Source: Bacteroidales bacterium
GTDB lineage: Bacteria; Bacteroidota; Bacteroidia; Bacteroidales; VadinHA17
NCBI GenBank assembly: GCA_022615595.1
Contig: JAKEGI010000035.1
Coordinates: 1 to 8,556, forward strand
DNA: 8,556 nt
Direction: 5' to 3'
Under the pieces are notes generated by a model, which saw nothing but the letters and a program-made list of their open reading frames with translations, was not told the DNA's origin and did no database searches. The position numbers and the translations under genes are program-made. This document shows positions 1-6,677 of the stretch, piece after piece (the stretch's first letter is position 1; each line of letters starts with the position of its first letter).

Positions 1-1179
1 GTACATCCTCGGGAAGAGGGTGTTGAACCGCTTGTCATAGACGTATTCCGGGTAATAGTAGGGTTCATATTTACCGTTTTTCTTGTTGTAGCCTGCCACC
101 TCATCTTTTACATCTATCACAGGCGCAGAATAGTAATGTCCGTATATCAGCGGGGTACGGCCGTACTGAGTACGGTTAAGGTAATAGAGGAACGAAAAGA
201 CATCCGACGGATCATTCTGGTTCATCGGGGGATGAGCATTGGCCCTGATTATAATTACTGCAAAGGAGGAGTAACCCAGCATCAGAACGGCAACAACGGT
301 AAGCACATAATTAAGGATAATCTTGCTGTTCCTCATCGAATACCATATGCCTGATACCAGGAGTCCGACAAGGAGCGCCAGGTACAAATAGAGGCCGCTG
401 TTGTATGGCAGCCCCAGGGTGTTTACCATGAGAAGCTCAAACCAGCCGGCTGCTTTTGCCACACCGGGGATAAAGACAAAGTTTAGCGTGCCGAGGAGCA
501 TAAATGATACTATCACTGCATATACCGTCCCCCTTGTGGTGACCTTGTATTTCCTGAAATAGTACAGCAGAACGATCACCGGAAGTGCCAGCAGGTTCAG
601 CAAGTGAACACCAATTGACAATCCCATCAGGTAGGCGATAAGGATGATCCATCTGTTTGCATGACGATCGTCAGCCTCATCATACCATCTCAGCATAGCC
701 CAGAAGACGGCTGCGGTAAAGAGTGAACTGGTGGCATAGACCTCACCCTCAACGGCTGAGAACCAGAAGGTGTCAGAAAAAGCATAAGCCAGGGCTCCGA
801 CTGCGCCGGAGGCAATGACAGCAATAGACTTTCCGCCGGTAATATTGACATCATCACCTGTTGCCAGACGTACAAGTCTCGTGATGCTCCAGAAGAGGAA
901 CAGGATGGTGAAGGCACTTGCGAAGGCTGAGAGTATATTTACCATCATAGCCACCCTGGAGGTGTCTCCCCCTGCGAAGAGGGAGAAAAAGCGGCCGAGG
1001 AGCATGAAAAACGGCGCCCCGGGAGGATGACCCACCTCGAGGCGGAAGGCGCAGAGTATAAACTCACCGCAGTCCCAGAAGCTGGCAGTCGGTTCAATAG
1101 TCAGAAGGTAGAGCAGCAGAGAGATGGCAAACAGAGACCATCCGGCAATGTTGTTCAAGGCACGGAATCCTTTAATCAT
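1..1179 (-). CDS. DUF2723 (TMEM260-like) membrane glycosyltransferase-like protein, C-terminus cut by window edge
   Basis: The reverse strand is open for 393 codons from an ATG at 1179 to the window edge; the C-terminal part is missing. The N-terminus has a first membrane helix (about residues 12-27), then the loop motif FWDCGEF with D36 and E39, then EVGHPPGAP. Further hydrophobic segments lie near 74-98, 117-134, 176-206, 218-236, 262-277 and 286-309. They are followed by a soluble part with NAHPPMNQNDPSD (314-326) and RTQYGRTPLIYGHYYSAP. This combination is typical of the DUF2723 family of Bacteroidota. Human TMEM260, which carries the same domain, is a protein O-mannosyltransferase with a GT-C-like fold, where acidic residues in the first external loop are expected to be catalytic. 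O-glycosylation of exported proteins is therefore a family-based inference; the acceptor is unknown. The start codon overlaps the stop of the upstream glycosylase gene (ATGA), implying translational coupling. No Shine-Dalgarno sequence is seen. Confidence 0.88.
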   Translation of the reverse strand, partial: MIKGFRALNNIAGWSLFAISLLLYLLTIEPTASFWDCGEFILCAFRLEVGHPPGAPFFMLLGRFFSLFAGGDTSRVAMMVNILSAFASAFTILFLFWSITRLVRLATGDDVNITGGKSIAVIASGAVGALAYAFSDTFWFSAVEGEVYATSSLFTAAVFWAMLRWYDEADDRHANRWIILIAYLMGLSIGVHLLNLLALPVIVLLYYFRKYKVTTRGTVYAVIVSFMLLGTLNFVFIPGVAKAAGWFELLMVNTLGLPYNSGLYLYLALLVGLLVSGIWYSMRNSKIILNYVLTVVAVLMLGYSSFAVIIIRANAHPPMNQNDPSDVFSFLYYLNRTQYGRTPLIYGHYYSAPVIDVKDEVAGYNKKNGKYEPYYYPEYVYDKRFNTLFPRMY

Positions 1180-1700
1180 ATCATTTTTGTTTGTTCAGTT
1201 ATCATAAAACGCCACGGCTTGCTGACCCATGGTTCGCCTGCATAATTAATACCCACCCGCGGTCCTGCAGTAATCAAAGGCCGCAGCCCGCGGTCTTCGA
1301 TCCATATCCTTGCCGAGGAGGTTAAGTCCTCGCCGTTGAACGAGCCGTCAATGCCTGTTCCCTTTGTCACGCGGCCCGGGCCGGAGAACTGTCCGGCTCC
1401 CCGTATCAGCACAGCCTGTGGGTCATCAGCAGGGCCTGTCACCACATTCACCATCCAGTGCATACCATATACAAAATAAACATAGAGATGCCCTCCCTGT
1501 CTGTACATTACCTCCGTACGGCGGGTTCTGCCCTTGCTTGCATGACAGGCCCTGTCGTCGCTGCCAAGATATGCTTCGGTCTCCTTTATCATATAACGTT
1601 TCGGGCTGCCCCCGTCAGCGATAACGATATCCATGCCTGGTAGCAGCCGCGCTACATTCACCGCATCGGCGAGAAAGAAATCCCTGGTTAATACTGGCAT
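1176..1700 (-). CDS. DNA-3-methyladenine glycosylase (AAG/MPG family)
   Basis: This 174-residue protein belongs to the alkyladenine/methylpurine DNA glycosylase family (Pfam Pur_DNA_glyco), which excises alkylated and deaminated purines to start base excision repair. It carries ETEAYLGSDDRACHAS at residues 40-55, with E42 matching the human catalytic E125. Y44, H53 and Y75 (in LYVYFVYGM) match the base-stacking Y127, H136 and Y159. N85 and R100 match human N169 and R182. A C-terminal PRVGINYAGEPWVSKPWRF segment is also typical. Bacterial members are usually about 190-200 residues, so this one is slightly short but has every key residue. The ATG at 1700 is 12 nt after the guanine deaminase stop, and the 3' end overlaps the DUF2723 start by 4 nt, so it is probably an internal operon gene. 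Why a repair enzyme sits with envelope genes is not clear. Confidence 0.93.
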   Translation of the reverse strand: MPVLTRDFFLADAVNVARLLPGMDIVIADGGSPKRYMIKETEAYLGSDDRACHASKGRTRRTEVMYRQGGHLYVYFVYGMHWMVNVVTGPADDPQAVLIRGAGQFSGPGRVTKGTGIDGSFNGEDLTSSARIWIEDRGLRPLITAGPRVGINYAGEPWVSKPWRFMITEQTKMI

Positions 1701-1712
1701 AAATGATAATAT

Positions 1713-2192
1713 TCAGTATAAAATCTTCCCCGGATAATTGTCCCATAAACTGAAAACCCTGTCACCTTCGTCTGTCAGTGCGCGGTCCATGGCAATACTC
1801 CTGCTGCCGCTGTCAAGGGCCAGCTCGGAGTAGATCATCTCGTCATTAAAACCTGCGGATGCTGCCCTGTAACGGTCTGAGGCATACACTACACGCCTGA
1901 TGCCTGACCAGTAGATCGCACCCAGGCACATGGGGCAGGGTTCGCACGATGAGTAGATCACACAGTCGCTGAGGTCATGGGTGCCCAGAGCCGCCGCCGC
2001 CATCCTGATGGCCAGCAGCTCCGCGTGAGCCGTAGGATCATGTTCACTGATGACCCTGTTGCCCGAACGGGAGATAACCTTGCCCTCCATGACAACAACA
2101 GCACCGAACGGACCGCCGCCGTCTGAGATGTTTGCGGATGCGGTCTCAATAGCCTGCATGAGAAAATCCTTCTCGCTCCTGTTCAGTTCCAT
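1713..2192 (-). CDS. guaD: Guanine deaminase (cytidine deaminase-like zinc fold)
   Basis: The protein has 159 residues from the ATG at 2192, close to the 156 of Bacillus subtilis GuaD. It shows GGPFGAVVV, then DPTAHAE, whose histidine is a zinc ligand and whose glutamate is the proton shuttle. SSCEPCPMCLGAIYWS follows, with the two zinc cysteines in the PCPMC core, then AGFNDEMIYSEL and a C-terminal FSLWDNYPGKILY. The last two blocks resemble GuaD rather than the tRNA deaminase TadA. GuaD converts guanine to xanthine and ammonia in purine salvage and catabolism, in the cytosol. An in-frame TTG at 2210 would add six residues, but the ATG at 2192 is preferred because it is the only ATG that keeps the first helix and fits the family length. 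An AAAGGAG lies just upstream with a short 3-nt spacer. The 5' end overlaps the ligase gene by 47 nt. Another purine or nucleoside deaminase specificity remains possible. Confidence 0.85.
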   Translation of the reverse strand: MELNRSEKDFLMQAIETASANISDGGGPFGAVVVMEGKVISRSGNRVISEHDPTAHAELLAIRMAAAALGTHDLSDCVIYSSCEPCPMCLGAIYWSGIRRVVYASDRYRAASAGFNDEMIYSELALDSGSRSIAMDRALTDEGDRVFSLWDNYPGKILY

Positions 2193-3747
2193 CTTCTCCT
2201 TTAAAAACAAGTAACAGTGTGTAAAAATAAGAAAAGAATGCCGTTCCTATAGACGAATGAAAGGTATCATCATTAAACATCGACATGAATATTATCGAGA
2301 TGAAGACCAAAAACGGGTATAATAACCTGTTGGAGCTTCTCAGCCATGGCATGACCATGAGAGCCAGGGCCATCACCATACCGGGGATGCCGAAGGTGAC
2401 CGCGAAGCCCAGGTACTGGTTATGTGACAGCTTGCGGTAACCCTCTGTCAGCTGAGAATCGATGATCCTGTATTCCTCCTTAAGGTCGTATACAACATCA
2501 CCCGTCCCTGTTCCAAACCATGGATTCCTGCGTATCAGTCCCAGCGATGCGCGGTAGAACTCAGGACGCTGCGTCACAGAGTGACCGGAAGGATTGGCTC
2601 CCTTCACCGCCCTGTCGATCTGCCATGCAATCTCGTACGCCTTGGCTCGCGGACTGCCTGGTTTGGCATAGAGCGGATTTGCAAATCCTCTTTCAATGTT
2701 TCTGATGTCGTCAGGAGTAAGGGCAGCAACGGAGACAGAGTCTTTTGCCATGCCGAGGAAGGAGATATACCGCATTAGCGTTGTCCTCAACTCGTTGCCC
2801 CCCATGTCAGACCCATCGTACGGCAGCTTGCTGCGTCTGTTCCACTCTTCCCTCAGTTCCTCCTCGCAGACATTCATCCATACGAGATAACCGTTTTCCA
2901 GCAGCGTCTCCTCAGGGTAGTGAGTATAATTGTTTCCGGAGGGTGTTTCAGCGAAGGGTTTGTTTAATGATGGGTCCTCGGGATGGTGCAGCGAGCTCCA
3001 GGTGTCCGACATCAGCATTACCGTGGCGAAGATTAAGGCCGCCGCCGCCGCGGCAAGGGTGAATCCCGCGATGCGTATTCGCCTTCGCAGTGGAAGGTAC
3101 AGGCCTGTACCACCAAGCAGAACCATGAAGATGATAATGCCCGTCACCGAGAGCAGCCTGAAGAGGAAGAGGGCCATGGCCGCGGCGGCGGCGGCCAGCG
3201 CAATACGCAGTACGGTGCCTCCGCTGCGCCTGTCGAGACTCAGCCACAGGGCAGTGAAGATCGCAAAGTTAATCAGCAATGATAATCTGATGGAAGGGAT
3301 CATGACCGCAAGGTCACGCGAGTCACGCACCTCGACGGGCAGCACCCCTCCCAGCGCAAGGAAACCGATAGCAGCAGAGACGCTGCATCCTGTAATGAAT
3401 GAAAAGAACAGCGTCCGCACCTGCTTCAAACTGTAACCCGGTGCGGAGCCAATCAGAACAGGGAATGCGAGAAGCGGTAACTTGAGCCTGAGCTCATTCA
3501 TCCCGCCTGCCAGGTCAGAGGTATTGACAAGCCACAGGAGATACATCGCAAAGAGACCAAGCAGCATCAGCGCGCCTGGTCTTCCTGAAAGAATAATTAT
3601 CTTCGCGCGGTATTCGCCGCCGGCGACCCAGTTTACCGCCAGGGCTATTGACACTGCAGAGAGAAGCCAGACCGACAGGGGCATAAAAAATGCGGCCAAA
3701 ATGAGGCCCAGAAAATGTATCGTCTGGTGAACAGTTCTGCCGAACAT
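2146..3747 (-). CDS. O-antigen ligase/polymerase-like membrane protein (Wzy_C/WaaL family)
   Basis: A 533-residue polytopic protein. Hydrophobic segments lie near residues 10-40 (two), 58-75, 88-101, 110-135, 155-171, 178-220 (two) and 226-246. A large hydrophilic loop follows (about 247-441), then helices near 443-468, 473-491 and 497-516. The loop ends in RRNPWFGTGTGDV (406-418) and KLSHNQYLGF with H442, the pattern typical of the Wzy_C domain. R154 in SIRLSLLINF also fits Bacteroidota members. Family proteins transfer or polymerise undecaprenyl-linked glycans on the periplasmic side, for example O-antigen onto lipid A-core (WaaL) or repeat units (Wzy). Sequence alone does not separate these roles, nor exclude a protein-glycan ligase. 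Two alanine-rich runs (183-190 and 232-237) lie in membrane segments. It is the first gene of the leftward cluster, divergent from rplM. No convincing promoter is seen upstream; TATTTTG reading 3790 to 3784 is only a near match without a -33 element. Confidence 0.82.
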   Translation of the reverse strand: MFGRTVHQTIHFLGLILAAFFMPLSVWLLSAVSIALAVNWVAGGEYRAKIIILSGRPGALMLLGLFAMYLLWLVNTSDLAGGMNELRLKLPLLAFPVLIGSAPGYSLKQVRTLFFSFITGCSVSAAIGFLALGGVLPVEVRDSRDLAVMIPSIRLSLLINFAIFTALWLSLDRRSGGTVLRIALAAAAAAMALFLFRLLSVTGIIIFMVLLGGTGLYLPLRRRIRIAGFTLAAAAAALIFATVMLMSDTWSSLHHPEDPSLNKPFAETPSGNNYTHYPEETLLENGYLVWMNVCEEELREEWNRRSKLPYDGSDMGGNELRTTLMRYISFLGMAKDSVSVAALTPDDIRNIERGFANPLYAKPGSPRAKAYEIAWQIDRAVKGANPSGHSVTQRPEFYRASLGLIRRNPWFGTGTGDVVYDLKEEYRIIDSQLTEGYRKLSHNQYLGFAVTFGIPGMVMALALMVMPWLRSSNRLLYPFLVFISIIFMSMFNDDTFHSSIGTAFFSYFYTLLLVFKGEDGTEQEREGFSHAGY

Positions 3748-3778
3748 ACTGTCAATAAGAAATTAAAAGTAGAACATA

Positions 3779-3809
3779 TTGCTCAAAATAAAAATATGTT
3801 GTATTTTTG
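3779..3809 (+). promoter_or_regulatory. Predicted Bacteroidetes-type promoter of rplM
   Basis: TTG at 3779-3781 is followed by 20 nt and then TATTTTTG at 3802-3809, matching the Bacteroidetes primary sigma consensus TTG-N19-21-TAnnTTTG exactly. Transcription would start at about 3813-3817, leaving a 5' untranslated region of about 55 nt before the rplM GTG. It sits in the 124-nt divergent gap between the ligase gene and rplM and presumably drives rplM-rpsI and possibly rpsB-tsf. The start site is an inference from spacing. Confidence 0.75.
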
Positions 3810-3810
3810 C

Positions 3811-3830
3811 AGACCCCAAAAATGGGGTTT
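3811..3830 (+). promoter_or_regulatory. Hairpin at predicted 5' end of the rplM mRNA
   Basis: ACCCC (3813-3817) can pair with GGGGT (3824-3828) around an AAAAAT loop, extendable by A3811-T3830 and a G3812-T3829 wobble. A T-rich run (TTTATTTTG) follows. Its position at or within a few bases of the predicted transcription start suggests a 5'-terminal stem in the L13-S9 mRNA. Such a stem could stabilise the mRNA or be a binding site for autoregulation by a ribosomal protein. A short attenuator is the alternative. No experimental support is visible in the sequence. Confidence 0.5.
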
Positions 3831-3871
3831 TTATTTTGAAAATCATAAATTATTAAAACCTTAGTACTAAA

Positions 3872-4327
3872 GTGAACACCTTAAGCTACAAGACAGTTTC
3901 AGCCAACAAGGCGACTGTAGAAAAAGAGTGGGTACTGGTAGATGCAGAAGGTCAGACACTCGGTCGTCTGGCATCTGTTGTGGCCCTGATGCTGAGGGGG
4001 AAGCACAAGACAAGCTTCACACCTCACGTCGACTGCGGCGATAACGTCATTGTCATCAATGCTGACAAAGTCGTTATGACGGGCAACAAGATGACAGACA
4101 AAGAGTACATCAGGCATACGGGTTATCCCGGAGGCCAGAGGATCGTCAAGGCAGACGAGATGTTGAAGAAGCACCCCATCAGGCTTGTTGAATATGCCGT
4201 TAAGGGTATGCTCCCGAAAAACCGTCTTGGAAGCGCCATCTACAGGAACCTTTATGTCTACGCAGGCTCTGAGCACAAGCACGAAGCCCAGCAACCCAAA
4301 CTAATTGATTTAAAAACCATTAAGTAA
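3872..4327 (+). CDS. rplM: 50S ribosomal protein L13
   Basis: The 151-residue protein has the L13 signatures GQTLGRLAS (27-35), SFTPHVDCGDNVIVINADKV (48-67), TGYPGGQR (83-90), VKGMLPKNRLG (110-120) and LYVYAGSEHKHEAQQP (127-142). L13 is an early-assembling protein of the large ribosomal subunit. The start is a GTG at 3872. It is chosen because the encoded MNTLSYKTVSANKATV matches the conserved N-terminus of Bacteroidia L13 and no ATG lies nearby. There is no Shine-Dalgarno sequence. rpsI follows after 5 nt, the standard L13-S9 pair. Expression probably starts at the promoter at 3779-3809 and passes through the leader hairpin. Confidence 0.98.
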   Translation: MNTLSYKTVSANKATVEKEWVLVDAEGQTLGRLASVVALMLRGKHKTSFTPHVDCGDNVIVINADKVVMTGNKMTDKEYIRHTGYPGGQRIVKADEMLKKHPIRLVEYAVKGMLPKNRLGSAIYRNLYVYAGSEHKHEAQQPKLIDLKTIK

Positions 4328-4332
4328 GAAAC

Positions 4333-4719
4333 ATGGAAGTTATTAACGCTATCGGTAGAAGGAAGGCAGCTGTTGCCAGGGTTTACCTCAACGACGGCAA
4401 GGGACAGATCACCATCAATGACAGGGAATTCAAACAGTATTTTCCGAATGAGATCCTGCAGTATGTAGTCCTCCAGCCTCTTAACCTTCTCAATGTTGCC
4501 GACAAATATGACATCAAAGTCACCCTTGACGGCGGTGGATTCAAAGGTCAGGCAGAGGCGGTGCGTCTCGGTATTTCCAGGGCTCTTGTTAAAATAAGCG
4601 AGGAGAACAAACCCAAGCTTAAGGCAGAAGGCTTTCTGACACGCGATCCGCGCGAGGTGGAGAGAAAGAAGCCGGGACAGCCCAAGGCACGTAAGAGATT
4701 CCAGTTCAGCAAGCGTTAG
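4333..4719 (+). CDS. rpsI: 30S ribosomal protein S9
   Basis: The 128-residue protein carries the S9 features GRRKAAVARVYL (8-19), a central DGGGFKGQAEAVRLGISRAL segment and a basic tail ending KARKRFQFSKR. The tail's terminal SKR reaches the P-site tRNA anticodon loop in the small subunit. The ATG follows the rplM stop by 5 nt, so the two genes are certainly co-transcribed. No intrinsic terminator is visible after the TAG at 4717-4719, so transcription may continue through the structured gap into rpsB. Confidence 0.98.
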   Translation: MEVINAIGRRKAAVARVYLNDGKGQITINDREFKQYFPNEILQYVVLQPLNLLNVADKYDIKVTLDGGGFKGQAEAVRLGISRALVKISEENKPKLKAEGFLTRDPREVERKKPGQPKARKRFQFSKR

Positions 4720-4742
4720 AAGATCAACAGCAATTAATATAG

Positions 4743-4785
4743 ATGCAAGTTTAGTATCTAAATTGCATTGACTTCCCGCAAGGAA
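4743..4785 (+). promoter_or_regulatory. Structured region upstream of rpsB, candidate S2 leader
   Basis: In the 115-nt gap between rpsI and rpsB, ATGCAA (4743-4748) pairs with TTGCAT (4763-4768). Inside it TTTAG (4750-4754) pairs with CTAAA (4758-4762) around a TAT loop, giving 11 base pairs with one bulged G at 4749. Next, TTCC (4773-4776) pairs with GGAA (4782-4785) around CGCAA. There is no T-tract after either stem, so this is not an intrinsic terminator. No Bacteroidetes-type promoter was found in the gap. The position before rpsB-tsf suggests a leader element through which S2 could regulate its own operon; this is inference. A protein-binding DNA dyad is the alternative. Confidence 0.45.
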
Positions 4786-4804
4786 CTACTCTGCAATTGA
4801 CTTC
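4767..4804 (+). repeat. Direct repeat ATTGACTTC in the rpsB upstream gap
   Basis: ATTGACTTC occurs at 4767-4775 and again at 4796-4804, with starts 29 nt apart. The first copy follows TGC directly and the second follows TGCA, so the matched unit is roughly TGC(A)ATTGACTTC. The first copy overlaps the 3' arm of the 11-bp hairpin. The repeats could support alternative pairings in an rpsB leader or be coincidence in a short gap. Confidence 0.4.
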
Positions 4805-4834
4805 ACAGAACGTAAACTTAACAATTAAGAAAAA

Positions 4835-5707
4835 ATGTCAAGAACCAACTTTAATGATTTACTTGATGCCGGTGTACACTTCGGGCACCTGAAAAGAAAA
4901 TGGAACCCGGCCATGGCTCCCTATATCTTTATGGAGCGCAACGGCATACACATTATTGACCTTGAGAAGACAGCCGCAAGGATAGATGAGGCAGCCAATG
5001 CAATGAAGCAGATTGCCAAGTCAGGCCGCAAAGTACTCTTTGTGGCAACCAAAAAACAGGCTAAAGACATTGTGGCCGAAAAGGTCGGAGCAGTAAACAT
5101 GCCATACGTCACCGAGAGGTGGCCGGGCGGAATGCTCACAAACTTCCCCACAATACGTAAGGCAGTTAAGAAAATGTCATCGATAGACAAGATGGCTACC
5201 GACGGCACCTATGACAACCTCTCAAAAAGAGAGAAGCTGCAGATCACCCGCCAGAGAGCCAAGCTCGAGAAGAACCTCGGTTCAATAGCGGATATGACAC
5301 GCCAGCCGTCAGCCCTCTTTGTGGTCGACGTAAGCAAAGAGCATATCGCTGTACATGAGGCCAAGAGACTGGGTATCCCGGTGTTCGCAATGGTTGATAC
5401 CAACTCTGACCCTTCAGATATAGACTTCGTCATCCCGGCAAATGATGACGCAGCAAAGTCAATCTCACTCGTTATCGATGTCATGTGCCAGGCTATTAAC
5501 GAAGGCCTGAATGAGCGCAAGGCGGAGAAGGACAAGGAGAGCGCTCCTGCTGAAAAGGAAGAGGTACCGGAAGGCGGACGCAGAACCAAATTCCGCGCAC
5601 TGGACTATGAAGAGGAACGCCCCGTGGAGAAAGCCGTTGCTGAAGAGGTCGAAGCCGCTGATGAAGTAGCTGACACTGCTGACACAGTGACAGAGGAGGA
5701 AGAATAA
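4835..5707 (+). CDS. rpsB: 30S ribosomal protein S2
   Basis: S2 signatures are GVHFGH (13-18), KRKWNPAMAPYIF (20-32), RWPGGMLTNF (95-104), LFVVDVSKEH (161-170) and DTNSDPSDIDFVIPANDDA (188-206). S2 binds late to the back of the 30S subunit at the head-body junction. The protein is 290 residues, against 241 in E. coli. The excess is a charged, strongly acidic C-terminal tail from about residue 229, ending TEEEE, as often seen in Bacteroidota S2. The ATG is preceded by an A-rich stretch without a Shine-Dalgarno sequence. That fits this phylum and matters here because S2 is thought to be linked to S1 binding and mRNA start recognition. tsf follows after 36 nt. Confidence 0.98.
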   Translation: MSRTNFNDLLDAGVHFGHLKRKWNPAMAPYIFMERNGIHIIDLEKTAARIDEAANAMKQIAKSGRKVLFVATKKQAKDIVAEKVGAVNMPYVTERWPGGMLTNFPTIRKAVKKMSSIDKMATDGTYDNLSKREKLQITRQRAKLEKNLGSIADMTRQPSALFVVDVSKEHIAVHEAKRLGIPVFAMVDTNSDPSDIDFVIPANDDAAKSISLVIDVMCQAINEGLNERKAEKDKESAPAEKEEVPEGGRRTKFRALDYEEERPVEKAVAEEVEAADEVADTADTVTEEEE

Positions 5708-5743
5708 TCATATTACCAACACTCAATTTAACGATCAAATATT

Positions 5744-6574
5744 ATGTCAACTATAAATGCTGCTGACGTTGCAAAGCTGAGAAGGATGACCGGCGCCGGC
5801 ATGATGGATTGTAAAAAGGCTCTCGAAGAAGCCGCTGGCGACTTTGAGAAGGCACAGGAGATAATCAGGAAGAGAGGACAGGCTATCGCCAATAAGCGTG
5901 CTGACCGTGAGGCAACGGAAGGTGTCGTACTGGCCAGATCGACTGCTGACGGAAAAACCGGAATGATCATAGCATTAAACTGCGAGACCGACTTCGTCGC
6001 AAAGAACGCTGATTTCATAGCCCTCGGGTACAGCATCCTCGATGCTGCCCTGAAGGCAAACCCTGCTGACCTTGAAGGTCTGAGGGAGATAATGGTGGGA
6101 GGCAAGAAAGCTGCTGACCTCGTTCTCGAAAAGAGTGGCATCACAGGTGAGAAGTTTGAGCTCTCTTATTTCGGTAAGGTAGAAGCTGCTGCAGTTCATC
6201 CCTATATTCACCCGGGTAACAAGCTTGCCACACTGGTGGGCTTCAGCAAGGCAGCCATTGACGTCCAGGTCTACAAGGATGTTGCAATGCAGGTGGCTGC
6301 AATGAATCCTGTCTCCGTTGACAAGGAGGATGTACCTGAGAAAATACTTGTACAGGAACTTGAGATAGGCAGAGAACAGGCTCGCCGCGAAGGTAAACCG
6401 GAGGAGATGATTGACAAGATTGCCCAGGGCAAACTGAACAAGTTTTTCAAGGAGAGCACCCTGATGAACCAGGAGTTTATTAAAGACAATAAGCTGACAA
6501 TCAGGCAGTACCTTGAGAGCAAAGACAAGGCCCTGAAGGCTACCGCGTTTATCCGTTATACACTTAACGTCTGA
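5744..6574 (+). CDS. tsf: Elongation factor Ts
   Basis: The 276-residue protein starts with the UBA-like N-terminal helix bundle and its usual VAKLRRMTGAGMMDCKKAL (9-27). CETDFVAKN (80-88) follows, whose TDFV residues enter EF-Tu and displace its magnesium. The core has HPYIHPGNKLATLVGF and a C-terminal QEFIKDNKLTIRQYL. EF-Ts is the cytosolic guanine nucleotide exchange factor that recycles EF-Tu-GDP. It lies downstream of rpsB in the usual order, 36 nt apart and without a promoter between them. The gene ends 22 nt before a strong terminator, making it the last gene of the ribosomal-protein transcript. Confidence 0.98.
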   Translation: MSTINAADVAKLRRMTGAGMMDCKKALEEAAGDFEKAQEIIRKRGQAIANKRADREATEGVVLARSTADGKTGMIIALNCETDFVAKNADFIALGYSILDAALKANPADLEGLREIMVGGKKAADLVLEKSGITGEKFELSYFGKVEAAAVHPYIHPGNKLATLVGFSKAAIDVQVYKDVAMQVAAMNPVSVDKEDVPEKILVQELEIGREQARREGKPEEMIDKIAQGKLNKFFKESTLMNQEFIKDNKLTIRQYLESKDKALKATAFIRYTLNV

Positions 6575-6596
6575 GAAACACCGTCTGAAAATTTAT

Positions 6597-6624
6597 AAAA
6601 GGCTTCCCCGGGGAGGCCTTTTTT
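6597..6624 (+). terminator. Intrinsic terminator after tsf
   Basis: AAAAGGC (6597-6603) pairs with GCCTTTT (6616-6622). The stem continues with TTCC against GGAG (one T-G wobble) and closes on a CCGG loop, giving about 11 base pairs followed by T residues to 6624. It begins 22 nt after the tsf stop and should end the rplM/rpsB-tsf transcript, separating it from the pyrH cluster. Confidence 0.9.
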
Positions 6625-6677
6625 GTTTCATACCGAAAACAAAAAATGTCGTAACTTGCCTGCCAAATAAAACCGTT

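Noticed and set aside
2193..2210. Upstream TTG start for guanine deaminase
   Set aside because: It would add six residues not needed by the family and enlarge the overlap with the ligase gene to 65 nt. The ATG at 2192 fits GuaD length and has an adjacent GGAG.
2930..3436. Long plus-strand open frame of 168 codons opposite the ligase gene
   Set aside because: It is antisense to an alanine-rich, high-GC membrane coding region. The product is low-complexity (alanine, arginine and serine rich) with no family features, while the opposite strand encodes a coherent Wzy_C protein.
3811..3838. Hairpin plus T-rich run read as an intrinsic terminator
   Set aside because: It lies immediately at the predicted rplM start site, has only a short GC stem and an interrupted T-tract, and no plus-strand gene ends upstream. 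A leader stem is a better reading.
3899..4294. Minus-strand open frame of 131 codons opposite rplM
   Set aside because: rplM on the plus strand is certain from conserved L13 motifs; the antisense frame shows no recognisable domain.
4769..4826. TTGACT motifs as sigma70-type -35 boxes for rpsB
   Set aside because: No -10 box at 17 nt follows either copy. The spacing to TA-rich sequence also fails the Bacteroidetes consensus.
5209..6144. Minus-strand open frames opposite rpsB and tsf (5209-5589 and 5728-6144)
   Set aside because: Both are serine-, alanine- and phenylalanine-rich mirror frames of highly expressed genes on the plus strand, without their own family signals.
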